This document shows, in pieces, positions 37,288 through 46,143 of a stretch of DNA of 64,000 nt; position 1 is the first letter of the stretch, and every line of letters starts with the position of its first letter. Under the pieces are notes generated by a model that saw only the letters and a program-made list of their open reading frames with translations, searched no databases and was not told the DNA's origin. Source of the DNA: Bacteroidota bacterium (lineage in GTDB: Bacteria > Bacteroidota > Bacteroidia > JAHEXY01); NCBI GenBank assembly GCA_023251875.1, contig JAHEXY010000002.1:124001-188000 (forward strand), in the 5' to 3' direction. The position numbers and the translations under genes were made by a program.

Positions 37288-39759
37288 TTATCTCATTACA
37301 ACAAACTTAACATACTCACATTGATTATTAATAGTAGTTTTTACGAAATAAGTACCACAAGAAAAGTTTTTAATATCAATAGCAATTGTATTAGATTTAT
37401 TGCCGCATAGCTCTTCTTTTATAAGTTTTCCGAAAATGTCATAAATTTCAAACAAAGCTGAAGACGATTTTGGTAATTTTATTTTTACAAAATCTGAACT
37501 AGGGTTGGGATATAATTGCAAACCTAAAATTGATTTTTCATTTTCTTTTACCTGAGTATATGTGGTATCAATTGTAAGATCATCTTCTGCATCGTATAAT
37601 ATTCCATAAAATCCTGTTGTTGAAGCCATAAGTATAGAGCCCTGTTGTAAATCAAGAATGTTTTCTCCCGGATATCCTCTAAATAAAAACAGGATCGAGT
37701 CTATTGCCGGATTATATTTATATACTTCTCTTTTAAAAGCAACATACACATCGCTATCCGGATTTTCTGCATTTATCATAATGGCATTTGCATTTCCCTC
37801 TCCGGATATAACAGGATAATGATAGGTTATTCCTCCATCTGTTGATCTTACAAAAGCATGATCTGTATTTTGGCCACATGCCAGGTATAGCGTATCTTTT
37901 TTTCCGGGATGTACTGCAATATCTAATATTGCTAATCCGGTTGTAATAGTATCTGTAAGGGAGCCATGAGGGCCTTTGTTAACCAAGCTCCAAGTAAGCC
38001 CATTGTCATTAGAGCTAAATAATTTACCATTATATAATGTTTGTGTACTGTTTGTGCCCGCTCCAACATAAACCAAAGTATCCGTAGGCGTTTTAGCAAC
38101 AGCAACTGTATTGCCACAACAAAAACCTGATGGAGACACATTTTGCCAATTTAATCCACCATCTGGCGATCTCCAAATGTTACCCGCAGTTCCATCTACA
38201 TTACCTCCCGATACTGCCACAATTGTTGTGGAATTAATGAATGCAATATCCCTAATATCAGGATCGTTATTTAGGCCAATAGCTCCGAAAGGTAGAAAAC
38301 CAGTAGGGCCTGTAGTTGTAGTATAAAAAATTTGAGAAGCTCCTCCTGCAATAACATGTAAGGAATCTGTTGGATCTATTGCAACGGCAGCAAGAGATTC
38401 TCCTCCATTATTGAAAATACTGGCTACAGGAAATTCTCCATTGGGACTTTGCCATTTTTGAGTAACCGGAATAATAGAATCTAAATATTTAGTTGTATAA
38501 GCCAGCCCAAATTGAGTGGCGATATAAAAGATTGTTTTATTTGCATTCCGGGCAATTTTATTAATCTGTATGGCTTCGAGCCCCTGATTTGTTGCAAGAG
38601 AAAAAGTTCCGCTTACGCCTCCATAACCCACTTGTTCTCCTAAATGATTTGCACATACCAACATTTGTTCGTTATTAGGATTCATTCCCAATCTAGATGA
38701 TTGAATTACATTGATTGTATCCCATGTATCACCCAGGTCTTTTGACAATGCAGTACCGTCACCTGCAATTAAAGCCAATCCATTACTTAAGGGCATTGTA
38801 CTTATCCAGGCACTGCTGTAATCAGCGTCTCCTAAAATGCTGCCGCTATATGAAATATCGGTCCAAGAATTTCCGCTATCATAAGAACGATAGGTTTTAC
38901 GAAGAGAAGATGTGTAGCCTGTAATAAAAAGAGTATCATAATTAGGGTGTACGAACACTGCTTGAGGATCTGTTAATGCAGATGGCATATTAATTTGTGT
39001 AAAATTACTTCCATCGTATTTGTATAAAAGCCTAGTGCCATTTCCCTGATTATTATATGTTTTATCAGAAGTATCTATTAAAGCATAAAATGGAAAGCCC
39101 AATGAATCATTGAATGGAGCAATAGCAATAACAGAAGCGAAAGAATTAATGCCTGAAATTTTAGTTGTAATATCAATTACATCTGTTGAATAATTAAATT
39201 GGGAAGTATCTATTAAACAAATATATTTCCCCAAGCATGAATACATATAATAGTTAGACAAACCAATACAAGCAACTGTTCTACTATCAGAGCTGTACTG
39301 TTTAAATAAAAATTCATCCATTGCAGTTTTATAGGTACCCGAATCGCCATTATTAAAACTAATAATGGTAGAGCCATAGTTATCGGTTTTAGTTTGAACA
39401 GCTATCCAGCCTTTGGCATTTGCAAATACTCTTTGTCCTGCACCTCCCCATCCTCTAAAACCACATTCATATTCTAATGAATCATAAGGAAAACTATGAT
39501 GCCAAGTTTGGCAACTATCATCGGAATAAAAAAGTGAGAGAGGAGATTGCATGGCAGCAAATATTCTACCCTTGTTATTTATTGCAAGATCATTGGTAAT
39601 ACCACCATAAATACCTAAAGAAGCAATAGAGTCATGTAGTACTATATTGTTGCATCCTTTAGTGGAATCAACTTTTAAGCTTAGGGTAGTAAATTTTTGG
39701 GCATTTAATTTTTGGAATAAGAAAAGAAGGGTAATGAATACAAAAATATGTTTCCACAT
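37288..39759 (-). CDS. Secreted Asp-box beta-propeller with T9SS sorting domain
   Basis: This 823-residue protein has a signal peptide (residues 1-20, ending LNAQ) and Asp-box motifs including SDDSCQTW, SYDSGNSW, SPDGGLNW and SNDNGLTW. The C-terminus is a T9SS type A domain (LYPNPSSDFVKIKL, then FEIYDIFGKL, then CGTYFVKT). It shares the RGWGG block and overall plan with the propellers at 7808 and 47750 but is the most divergent of the three. It lies 125 bp downstream of a helical-repeat gene on the same strand, the reverse of the gene order at 47750-51751. The ligand is unknown. Confidence 0.87.
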   Translation of the reverse strand: MWKHIFVFITLLFLFQKLNAQKFTTLSLKVDSTKGCNNIVLHDSIASLGIYGGITNDLAINNKGRIFAAMQSPLSLFYSDDSCQTWHHSFPYDSLEYECGFRGWGGAGQRVFANAKGWIAVQTKTDNYGSTIISFNNGDSGTYKTAMDEFLFKQYSSDSRTVACIGLSNYYMYSCLGKYICLIDTSQFNYSTDVIDITTKISGINSFASVIAIAPFNDSLGFPFYALIDTSDKTYNNQGNGTRLLYKYDGSNFTQINMPSALTDPQAVFVHPNYDTLFITGYTSSLRKTYRSYDSGNSWTDISYSGSILGDADYSSAWISTMPLSNGLALIAGDGTALSKDLGDTWDTINVIQSSRLGMNPNNEQMLVCANHLGEQVGYGGVSGTFSLATNQGLEAIQINKIARNANKTIFYIATQFGLAYTTKYLDSIIPVTQKWQSPNGEFPVASIFNNGGESLAAVAIDPTDSLHVIAGGASQIFYTTTTGPTGFLPFGAIGLNNDPDIRDIAFINSTTIVAVSGGNVDGTAGNIWRSPDGGLNWQNVSPSGFCCGNTVAVAKTPTDTLVYVGAGTNSTQTLYNGKLFSSNDNGLTWSLVNKGPHGSLTDTITTGLAILDIAVHPGKKDTLYLACGQNTDHAFVRSTDGGITYHYPVISGEGNANAIMINAENPDSDVYVAFKREVYKYNPAIDSILFLFRGYPGENILDLQQGSILMASTTGFYGILYDAEDDLTIDTTYTQVKENEKSILGLQLYPNPSSDFVKIKLPKSSSALFEIYDIFGKLIKEELCGNKSNTIAIDIKNFSCGTYFVKTTINNQCEYVKFVVMR

Positions 39760-39884
39760 AATAAATTTTTTAGAATTGGATTTTGTTCTGTTATACTCGA
39801 TAAGGTATTAAAAAGTTTCAAGTGTTTTATGGTTAAGGCATTTTGATGATATAACGCTGGTATTTATTTATTTAATGCCGGCAA

Positions 39885-41405
39885 TCAATTAGAATTCGCA
39901 TGATGCTGTTTGGCTTTTTCTTTCACCACTGAAGCAAAAGAAATATTTCTTGACTTGCTTTCTGTCCATGATATAACATCAAAATACCTTAAAACAGAAA
40001 ATGATGAAGCTGAATCTGATAAATGAATTAAATCCTTATTGAAGTAATTAAATTGTTGTAAAACGTCTTTCTTCTCCATTGCTTTAATTATTTTTTTCAG
40101 GTGTTTCAAAAATAATTTTTCTCCTTCTGTATTATTTAAAACGGCTATATTTCTATCAATAGAAAGTATTTCGTTTTCAAGTTGGTCTATATGGCCTAAT
40201 TCATATTGGCAAACTAAACCAATCAGTTTTGAAGCTCTTTTTATTACGGGGATAATATTTTCGTTAGTGGTAAGAAAAGTATTAATAAGTTTTAAAGCCT
40301 CTTTATATTGTTCATTTCCGATAAATGCCACACATTCATGATAAAGAATAATAATTCTAATTTTGGCAGGCACCAAAGTGTTTTGAACAACATCAAGCTC
40401 TATTTTTTCTATTACATCCACTATTTCTTTAAATAATCCATATTCAACATTTCTTATAAAAAGATTTACATAATACAATCCTTTAATAAAATTTTTATTC
40501 TCTGAAGATATTTTTAACTCCAATAGATTTTCTAGTACTCCGAGGTAATGATTGAAATGTTCAAACTTTTTTGCATCAAAAGTTGATTGTAAGTAGCCGT
40601 TGATTGCTCTTGCATATTTAAGAGGGTATTCTTGTAATAAACCGGGTTTACTTTCGTATGTTTTTAAAAGATTAAACATATAGGTACTGGCCATTTTCAT
40701 ATCTCCCATATACTCGCATACCCTGCTATGAATAATGAAGTACAACTCATTGGCCCTAACGGATAAGGCCATATCCGGTTTCATTAAAAGAGGAAGGTGC
40801 AATACATTTTGAATTTCGGGAGATTCTATTGGCAAGTTTTGCCTGTATAGAAAATCATTAATATCGGAATGCAATTGTGTGTACTGGCAAAAATTATAAT
40901 ATTTTTCAACACTTAACTTTAGTTCAGCTTGAATTTCTTTTCGTTCGCTAAATAAACGAGATGAATTTTTAATTGAAATTTGATATTGAATTTCTAATAG
41001 CTTAATCAGATCAGGAAAGCATTCGTGATCTTCTGCAATTTTTTTTGCTTTTTCAATATATTTAATGCATAAATCAATAAGCCCCTTTTGATATAAAACA
41101 GCTATCTTTTTTAAAAGCTCTTCAATTTTATATTGAGCGGTATCGTATTTTGAAAATTCGTGAAGGCTATCAATTATAGCATTGAACAAATAATTTTTTA
41201 CAACGGGAATGTGTTTAATAAAATCTCTGGTTTTAAAAGACTCTTTTAGTTTGGTTTCGTCATATTTTTTTTGCTTATCAATAAAGTCAAATAAGTCTAA
41301 ATAATCCTTTTTACCCTCTTGCTTGTTTGCATGGAGTTTAAAATACCTTTTCTCTGTACCGCTTAAGGTTTTAATAAGTTGATATAATGGATCGTTACTT
41401 TTCAT
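39885..41405 (-). CDS. Cytosolic helical-repeat (TPR-like) protein paired with a propeller gene
   Basis: This 506-residue protein has no signal peptide and is almost entirely helical. It opens with PLYQLIKTLSGTEKRYFKLH and FDFIDKQKKYDE, a signature shared with the protein at 50195-51751 (KLFSLIKSLSIAEKIQFKKY, then QIDKQKEFNE); the C-termini also match in plan (ISWTESK and SIWIDSK). The repeat helices resemble TPR or HEAT units, but no motif is clean. Similar proteins are frequent unannotated Bacteroidota proteins. Its recurrence beside propeller genes suggests a role in their regulation or export; this is inference. Confidence 0.75.
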   Translation of the reverse strand: MKSNDPLYQLIKTLSGTEKRYFKLHANKQEGKKDYLDLFDFIDKQKKYDETKLKESFKTRDFIKHIPVVKNYLFNAIIDSLHEFSKYDTAQYKIEELLKKIAVLYQKGLIDLCIKYIEKAKKIAEDHECFPDLIKLLEIQYQISIKNSSRLFSERKEIQAELKLSVEKYYNFCQYTQLHSDINDFLYRQNLPIESPEIQNVLHLPLLMKPDMALSVRANELYFIIHSRVCEYMGDMKMASTYMFNLLKTYESKPGLLQEYPLKYARAINGYLQSTFDAKKFEHFNHYLGVLENLLELKISSENKNFIKGLYYVNLFIRNVEYGLFKEIVDVIEKIELDVVQNTLVPAKIRIIILYHECVAFIGNEQYKEALKLINTFLTTNENIIPVIKRASKLIGLVCQYELGHIDQLENEILSIDRNIAVLNNTEGEKLFLKHLKKIIKAMEKKDVLQQFNYFNKDLIHLSDSASSFSVLRYFDVISWTESKSRNISFASVVKEKAKQHHANSN

Positions 41406-41684
41406 CTGAAAATAATTTGTTTTAAAAGTTCAGATGGGATATGCATGCTATTTTCATCGCTCTTTATGAACTATTATGCCTGATTGTTTCAATTTTTATA
41501 ATTGTTTTGCCAATATACAATTTTACAATAGCATCAGAAACTTAATTTTTGTATACCATACTTATTGAAATTAATTTACAATTAACTGATTTTCAATTGC
41601 ATTTTTTTTGCAAGTATCGTTTAATTTATAAAAAGACGCCTTATTGCTTGCTCCTATTTATTATTTACCTGTTTAACGGTGGTA

Positions 41685-41692
41685 TAACTTTG
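41685..41692 (+). promoter_or_regulatory. -7 promoter element TAACTTTG before the LytTR gene
   Basis: TAACTTTG fits TAnnTTTG and ends 32 bp before the ATG at 41725. No -33 TTG is found at the usual spacing. The divergent 319-bp region 41406-41724 holds nothing else I can name. Confidence 0.5.
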
Positions 41693-41724
41693 CTGTAAGA
41701 TTACTAATAAGCCCCCATTGTATT

Positions 41725-42141
41725 ATGAATGAATCAACACTTCTGCCGTCTCATGAAATAAATAAAAAAATCTTAGCATCTTTTTATGATGTATATAAAG
41801 GAATTATTTATGAAAATAAAAAAATTACACTTTCTACAAATGATGGGGTGTTAATTGCGCGAGTAAAAGAGATTGTGCGAATGGAAGGGGACAGCAATTA
41901 CACTAAAATATTTTTTAAAAAAGGAGATTCGTTATTTATTTCTAAAACACTTAAAGATTTTGAAAATCAATTAATGGATTATCAATTTGAACGTATTCAT
42001 AAATCGCATTTAATCAATCTCAATTACGTTACTAAATACTATAAAAATGACGGAGGTAGAGTTCTTATGGAAGACGGGGCCATTATTGCTGTTTCAACAC
42101 GTAAAAAAGAAAAATTATTGGCTCGGTTAATGTTGCTTTAG
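41725..42141 (+). CDS. Orphan LytTR-domain DNA-binding protein
   Basis: This 138-residue protein is a LytTR DNA-binding domain (about residues 38-135) with REIVRMEGDSNYT-type features (IVRMEGDSNYTKIFF) and RIHKSHLINLNYVTKYY, preceded by a 35-residue tail and no receiver domain. LytTR proteins bind direct repeats upstream of target genes. It is transcribed away from the helical-repeat/propeller pair, so it may regulate that pair; no binding repeats were identified. No histidine kinase is adjacent. Confidence 0.88.
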   Translation: MNESTLLPSHEINKKILASFYDVYKGIIYENKKITLSTNDGVLIARVKEIVRMEGDSNYTKIFFKKGDSLFISKTLKDFENQLMDYQFERIHKSHLINLNYVTKYYKNDGGRVLMEDGAIIAVSTRKKEKLLARLMLL

Positions 42142-42288
42142 AGGTAACTATAGAATGGGAGCTTATTCTGCATAGGATATTCATTTTTTGAAAATTAAAA
42201 CAGGTGAAGACGAATCTCTTTATAAACTTGTAAAAAAAATTCTGTATTAGTATGTGTCAGGTATGCGGAGAACAAGTCTTTTTTTAGT

Positions 42289-43140
42289 TTAATGCAGTAT
42301 AAACACAAAAGTAATACTTCCTTTTTGTTCGGTAGTTTCTGCAGCAGCATTAAATTGAGCTTTTAATGCTGCTTGCCTTGCTTTTGCGTACAGCACACTG
42401 CTTGTTGTGGTGGAGCCTCTGCCTCCGGGAGAAGCCTGAATTACTTTACCAGTAGCATCAACGGTAATTTCAACTACTACTTTTCCTTCTTCTTGAGAGT
42501 CATCAACCAATTGTGGAACTTTTAGCATTTTACGGCCTCTCAAATCCCATTTTGGTCCATTACCTGGTCCCATGCCAGTACCATTTCCCCCACCGCCCCC
42601 ATCACCACCATTAGGAGAACCATTTAAATCTCCCTGCTGGCCAGCAATTTGAGATGTACCATATCCACCTTTTTCATTTGATTTATGATTTTTTAAACTA
42701 CCCAATGCATTGGCCAATTCATTACTTGGTTTTTTCTCCTCAATTTTCTTTTCCTCTATTTTTTCAATAGGAGTTGTAGTTTTTTGCTTTTTATCTTTTT
42801 TCTTTTTATCGGCTAGGCTAATACTTTCTTCAGCATCCGACTTGGCTATATCATCGTTCTTTGAACTCACTTCAACTTTTTTTACCTGTGGTTGTTTGTC
42901 TTCTTTTTCTGCTTGTACACTACCCATATCATTAGCTTCTACATTGCCCATGCCTTGTGAAGAAGTGCCAAAATTAATTTCAATACCCAAACTTCCTCCT
43001 GTAGGAGGAAAGGGGGGATTAGGAATGGTGAAACCAATTAAGAAAAATAAAAGAAGCAGGATAGCATGCGCAATGATAGCCCCCAACAAGGCCTGGCTGC
43101 GTTTTTTATTATCGCTACTTTGCATGTACTGATTAGCCAT
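42289..43140 (-). CDS. tonB: TonB-like energy transducer
   Basis: This 283-residue protein has one N-terminal transmembrane helix (about residues 17-39), a long charged Lys/Glu-rich periplasmic spacer (about 75-145), a glycine-rich stretch (GGDGGGGGNGTG) and a C-terminal TonB-like domain (about 205-283; GKVVVEITVDATGKVIQASP, ending FVFILH). It would transmit proton-motive energy from ExbB-ExbD to outer-membrane receptors. It overlaps exbD by 8 bp and is the last gene of the operon. Confidence 0.88.
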   Translation of the reverse strand: MANQYMQSSDNKKRSQALLGAIIAHAILLLLFFLIGFTIPNPPFPPTGGSLGIEINFGTSSQGMGNVEANDMGSVQAEKEDKQPQVKKVEVSSKNDDIAKSDAEESISLADKKKKDKKQKTTTPIEKIEEKKIEEKKPSNELANALGSLKNHKSNEKGGYGTSQIAGQQGDLNGSPNGGDGGGGGNGTGMGPGNGPKWDLRGRKMLKVPQLVDDSQEEGKVVVEITVDATGKVIQASPGGRGSTTTSSVLYAKARQAALKAQFNAAAETTEQKGSITFVFILH

Positions 43141-43534
43141 TGGATGTTTTGGTTGCCAAAATCATTTTTACTTTTAATCGATCGCCAATTTGTAACACAT
43201 CAACTAAATCTTGCACACTTAAAGAATTATCAAATCGTAATACAACAGGAGCTTCTTTATTACTCGCTACCGCCATTGACAATGCATTTTCAAGTTCTCC
43301 GAAAGAAATAGGTTTATTATTCAAAAAATACTGAAGATCGTTGGTTACTGTAATGGTTATAGTTGTTTTGTTAACTGTTGATGATTTTTTTGAATTAGGC
43401 AAAGTAAGCTTAATCACATTTGGATTAACGAGTGTAGAAATAATAAGAAAAAACAGAAGCAAAAAAAACATGATATCGTTAAGAGACCCTGTTGCTACTT
43501 CTGCGGCATGCCGTTTTCTTCTTTTGATGTTCAT
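43133..43534 (-). CDS. exbD: ExbD/TolR-family proton channel subunit
   Basis: This 133-residue protein has one transmembrane helix starting near residue 18, with Asp20 (LNDIMFFLLLFFL), the conserved proton-carrying acid of ExbD/TolR, and a periplasmic domain (TNDLQYFLNNKPI, then VLRFDNSLSVQDLVDVL). It works with the ExbB homologue and the TonB-like protein encoded on either side. Confidence 0.93.
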   Translation of the reverse strand: MNIKRRKRHAAEVATGSLNDIMFFLLLFFLIISTLVNPNVIKLTLPNSKKSSTVNKTTITITVTNDLQYFLNNKPISFGELENALSMAVASNKEAPVVLRFDNSLSVQDLVDVLQIGDRLKVKMILATKTSNG

Positions 43535-43550
43535 AGCCTTAATCTATATA

Positions 43551-43585
43551 ACCCCTCTCCTTTGGAGAGGGGCAGGGGTGAGGTG
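43551..43585. repeat. GC-rich hairpin between exbB and exbD
   Basis: The perfect 9-bp stem CCCCTCTCC (43552-43560) pairs with GGAGAGGGG (43564-43572) around TTT, then GCAGGGGTGAGG follows. It occupies most of the 51-bp gap and starts next to the exbB stop. It is the same repeat class as 34071-34101. It could modulate the ExbB to ExbD ratio. Confidence 0.75.
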
Positions 43586-44293
43586 TTACTTTTTTATTCC
43601 TTGAATGGTTTCAATAAAATCAACCGAATTACTTTCTACATTATTCAACAAACGATCAATCATAATATTAATCCAATGATAAAAAACAAAGGCCAATACC
43701 CCAACAACCAAGCCTGATGCAGAGGTTACCATTTTTTCATATAAGCCCCCGGAAATTACCTTAATGCTAATATCGTCTGTTAAAGAAATGGTATAAAATA
43801 TTTTAATTACCCCTAATATGGTTCCAATAAAACCAAACATGGGCGCAATACCTGCAACTATACTTAATATGCTTACATTTTTCTCTAACCTATTACTTTC
43901 AAGCTTTCCGGCACTTTCCATTGCTTCTTCAATTTCTTTGTAAGGCCTTCCCATTCTGGAAATGCCTTTAGCAATTACACGCGCTTGGGAACTTTCAGCA
44001 TTTTTACAAAGCGTATATGCCGCTTCCGTATTTCCGTTATGAATAAGATCTTTAATGTTATTCATAAAATTGGCATCAATTTTTGAAGCCGCCTTTATCA
44101 CTAAAAAACGTTCAATAAAAACATATACGGCAATAAATGATAAAATAACAATTGGAATCATAATGGGGCCGCCTTTTAAAAGCATATCCCATAACGAAAG
44201 TGTATTTTCTGTTGCTGATGTTGACATGTCTGCGGCTTGTTTGCTGGTATCAGCAGCAACTTGAAAAGCTTGTAAAAAAATGGTATTGATCAT
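43586..44293 (-). CDS. exbB: ExbB/TolQ-family proton channel protein
   Basis: This 235-residue protein has three transmembrane segments (about residues 35-60, 144-166 and 185-205) and the MotA/TolQ/ExbB signature IVAGIAPMFGFIGTILGVIKIF. It forms the proton channel with ExbD and is the first gene of the exbB-exbD-tonB operon. The gap to asnS upstream (44294-44542) contains an inverted repeat at 44410-44442. Confidence 0.94.
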   Translation of the reverse strand: MINTIFLQAFQVAADTSKQAADMSTSATENTLSLWDMLLKGGPIMIPIVILSFIAVYVFIERFLVIKAASKIDANFMNNIKDLIHNGNTEAAYTLCKNAESSQARVIAKGISRMGRPYKEIEEAMESAGKLESNRLEKNVSILSIVAGIAPMFGFIGTILGVIKIFYTISLTDDISIKVISGGLYEKMVTSASGLVVGVLAFVFYHWINIMIDRLLNNVESNSVDFIETIQGIKK

Positions 44294-44409
44294 AGTGAAA
44301 ATGTATTTACTCTAGTATAAGACTAAATTACTGGCAAAATTCCATAAAAAGAGGAAAAGAAAATTGCATTTGTTAACAAACGCATGTTCAATAACTGCAA
44401 TAATTGATG

Positions 44410-44442
44410 TTTTAGTATGTAGAAAACATATCTATACTAAAA
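44410..44442. repeat. Inverted repeat between asnS and exbB
   Basis: TTTTAGTAT (44410-44418) and ATACTAAAA (44434-44442) form a perfect 9-bp stem with a 15-nt loop. Both neighbours are on the minus strand. The stem is AT-only apart from two G-C pairs at most and lacks a T tract, so an operator is as likely as a terminator. Confidence 0.45.
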
Positions 44443-44542
44443 ATGGGATGAATTGTTGCATGGGTAAACAAAAGGTCAGACAAAAAAATAATGTAGGAAT
44501 TTAACCCATGAGTAGTATAACAACAAATAACCAACAATAAAA

Positions 44543-46060
44543 CTATGGTAAAAACCGTCCCATCATACGCGGAAATGGAATAGATTCACGAACGTGTTGT
44601 AATTTGCAAATCCAACAAATTAAACGCTCTAATCCCAAACCAAAGCCTGAATGTGGTACAGAACCAAAGCGTCTTAAATCTAAATACCATTCAAAAGCTT
44701 CCATAGGGAGTTTATGTTCTTTTATTTTTTCAACCAACCATTCTTTATTGGTTTCTCGTTCACCACCTCCCACAATTTCGCCATAACCTTCTGGAGCAAG
44801 AACATCAACACCTTTTGCAAGGCGAGGATCTTGTTCGTCTCGTTTCATGTAAAAGGCTTTTACTTCATGTGGCCAATTGTACACCATAACAGGAGTATCA
44901 AACAAACGTGTAATAACAGTTTCATCTGAACCGCCTAAATCATTTCCAAACTCAAAGTTTTTAGCCGATAACAACCATTGCGGAATATTGCGTGCCTGTT
45001 CTTCTAAATCTTTAATATCGTTTTTTAGTTGATCGGCTTTATTACGGTTAAAATTCTTTTCTCCCTTTTTTAGATTAGGATCATTTGCTTTGGCTTCTCG
45101 CTCTTCAATTTCTTTTTGAACAGCCACTATTTTTTCTTGCACGGCTTTCAAATCTTCTTCTAAAGTGGTAATGGCATTTTTACCGTTTATTTCCTTTTCT
45201 CCTTTAATAACGGCTACTGCTTCGGTATACGTAAGTTTTGTAAAAGGTATATTAGCTGCGTTTTCTAACATTTTAGTATCACGTTCTAGAATTTCAAATT
45301 CTGTTTTGCAATCAGCAAGCACGCGTTTTAAAACACTCTTTAAAAATTGCTCGATTAAATCCATGTTTTGAGCCAAATCATAAAATGCCATTTCAGGCTC
45401 TATCATCCAAAATTCAGAAAGATGCCTGCGTGTTTTTGATTTCTCTGCTCTAAATGTTGGGCCAAACGTATATATTTTTCCCATTGCCATTGCCATTGCT
45501 TCTCCATACAATTGGCCTGATTGCGATAAGTATGCAGGTTTTTCATAAAAGTCGGTTTCAAATAATGTTGAAGTTCCTTCGCAAGCATTGCCGGTAATAA
45601 TTGGAGCATCCATTTCAACAAAACCATTTTCTTGAAAAAATTGATGTATTGCAAAAATAATTCTATTACGTATGCGCATTATTGCCCACTGGCGTTTTGA
45701 GCGCAACCATAAATGTCGGTTATCCATTAAAAAATCAACACCGTGTTCTTTATTGGTAATGGGATATTCTTCTGCTTTTGTAATGATATTAAAATCACTT
45801 ACCTGTAATTCATAGCCTCCAATTTGGCGTTCGTCTTTTACTACTTTACCAATAAGTTCAATAGAACTTTCTTGCGGAAGCGTATCTGCAATTTTCAGCT
45901 TCTCCTCCCCTACTACTTTCTCATCAATAATACATTGGGCAAAGCCACTTCCATCTCTCAATACCAAAAAAACCAAGCCTTTTGAAGAGCGCCTGTTGGT
46001 TAACCAGCCTTTAATAGTTACTGTTTGATCAATGTGTTTACTAAAATCTTGAATTTGCAT
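44543..46060 (-). CDS. asnS: Asparaginyl-tRNA synthetase
   Basis: This 505-residue class II synthetase charges tRNA(Asn). An OB-fold anticodon-binding domain (residues 1-100; VTIKGWLTNRRSSKGLVFLV) precedes the catalytic core with FRAEKSKTRRHLSEF (motif 2) and GFGLGLERLICW (motif 3). The core contains a coiled-coil insert at about residues 297-360 (EEDLKAVQEKIVAVQ and on), which I associate with Bacteroidota AsnS. It is divergent from rpoN and shares with it an unusual head-to-head promoter. Confidence 0.96.
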   Translation of the reverse strand: MQIQDFSKHIDQTVTIKGWLTNRRSSKGLVFLVLRDGSGFAQCIIDEKVVGEEKLKIADTLPQESSIELIGKVVKDERQIGGYELQVSDFNIITKAEEYPITNKEHGVDFLMDNRHLWLRSKRQWAIMRIRNRIIFAIHQFFQENGFVEMDAPIITGNACEGTSTLFETDFYEKPAYLSQSGQLYGEAMAMAMGKIYTFGPTFRAEKSKTRRHLSEFWMIEPEMAFYDLAQNMDLIEQFLKSVLKRVLADCKTEFEILERDTKMLENAANIPFTKLTYTEAVAVIKGEKEINGKNAITTLEEDLKAVQEKIVAVQKEIEEREAKANDPNLKKGEKNFNRNKADQLKNDIKDLEEQARNIPQWLLSAKNFEFGNDLGGSDETVITRLFDTPVMVYNWPHEVKAFYMKRDEQDPRLAKGVDVLAPEGYGEIVGGGERETNKEWLVEKIKEHKLPMEAFEWYLDLRRFGSVPHSGFGLGLERLICWICKLQHVRESIPFPRMMGRFLP

Positions 46061-46074
46061 ACAACTATGTTTAT

Positions 46075-46094
46075 TATATTTGCATGCAAATTTA
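46075..46094. promoter_or_regulatory. Head-to-head -7 boxes shared by asnS and rpoN
   Basis: TATATTTG (46075-46082, plus strand) and TAAATTTG (46087-46094, minus strand) both fit TAnnTTTG and are separated only by CATG, giving a palindrome ATTTGCATGCAAAT. A -33 TTTG for the plus direction lies at 46054-46057 (17-nt spacing), inside the asnS start region. The minus direction lacks a clear -33. Direct GAATTAC repeats follow at 46103-46119. Confidence 0.6.
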
Positions 46095-46143
46095 CAATTT
46101 AAGAATTACGAATTACGAATATGGTGACAATAAATAATCAATA

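Noticed and set aside
42187-42250. Short frame LKIKTGEDESLYKLVKKIL after the LytTR gene, recalling a GNAT acetyltransferase N-terminus
   Set aside because: It has about 20 residues, no start codon of quality and no continuation in another frame. It is too short to call a remnant.
44410-44442. asnS terminator
   Set aside because: The stem is AT-rich and no T tract follows in the minus direction; kept only as an inverted repeat.
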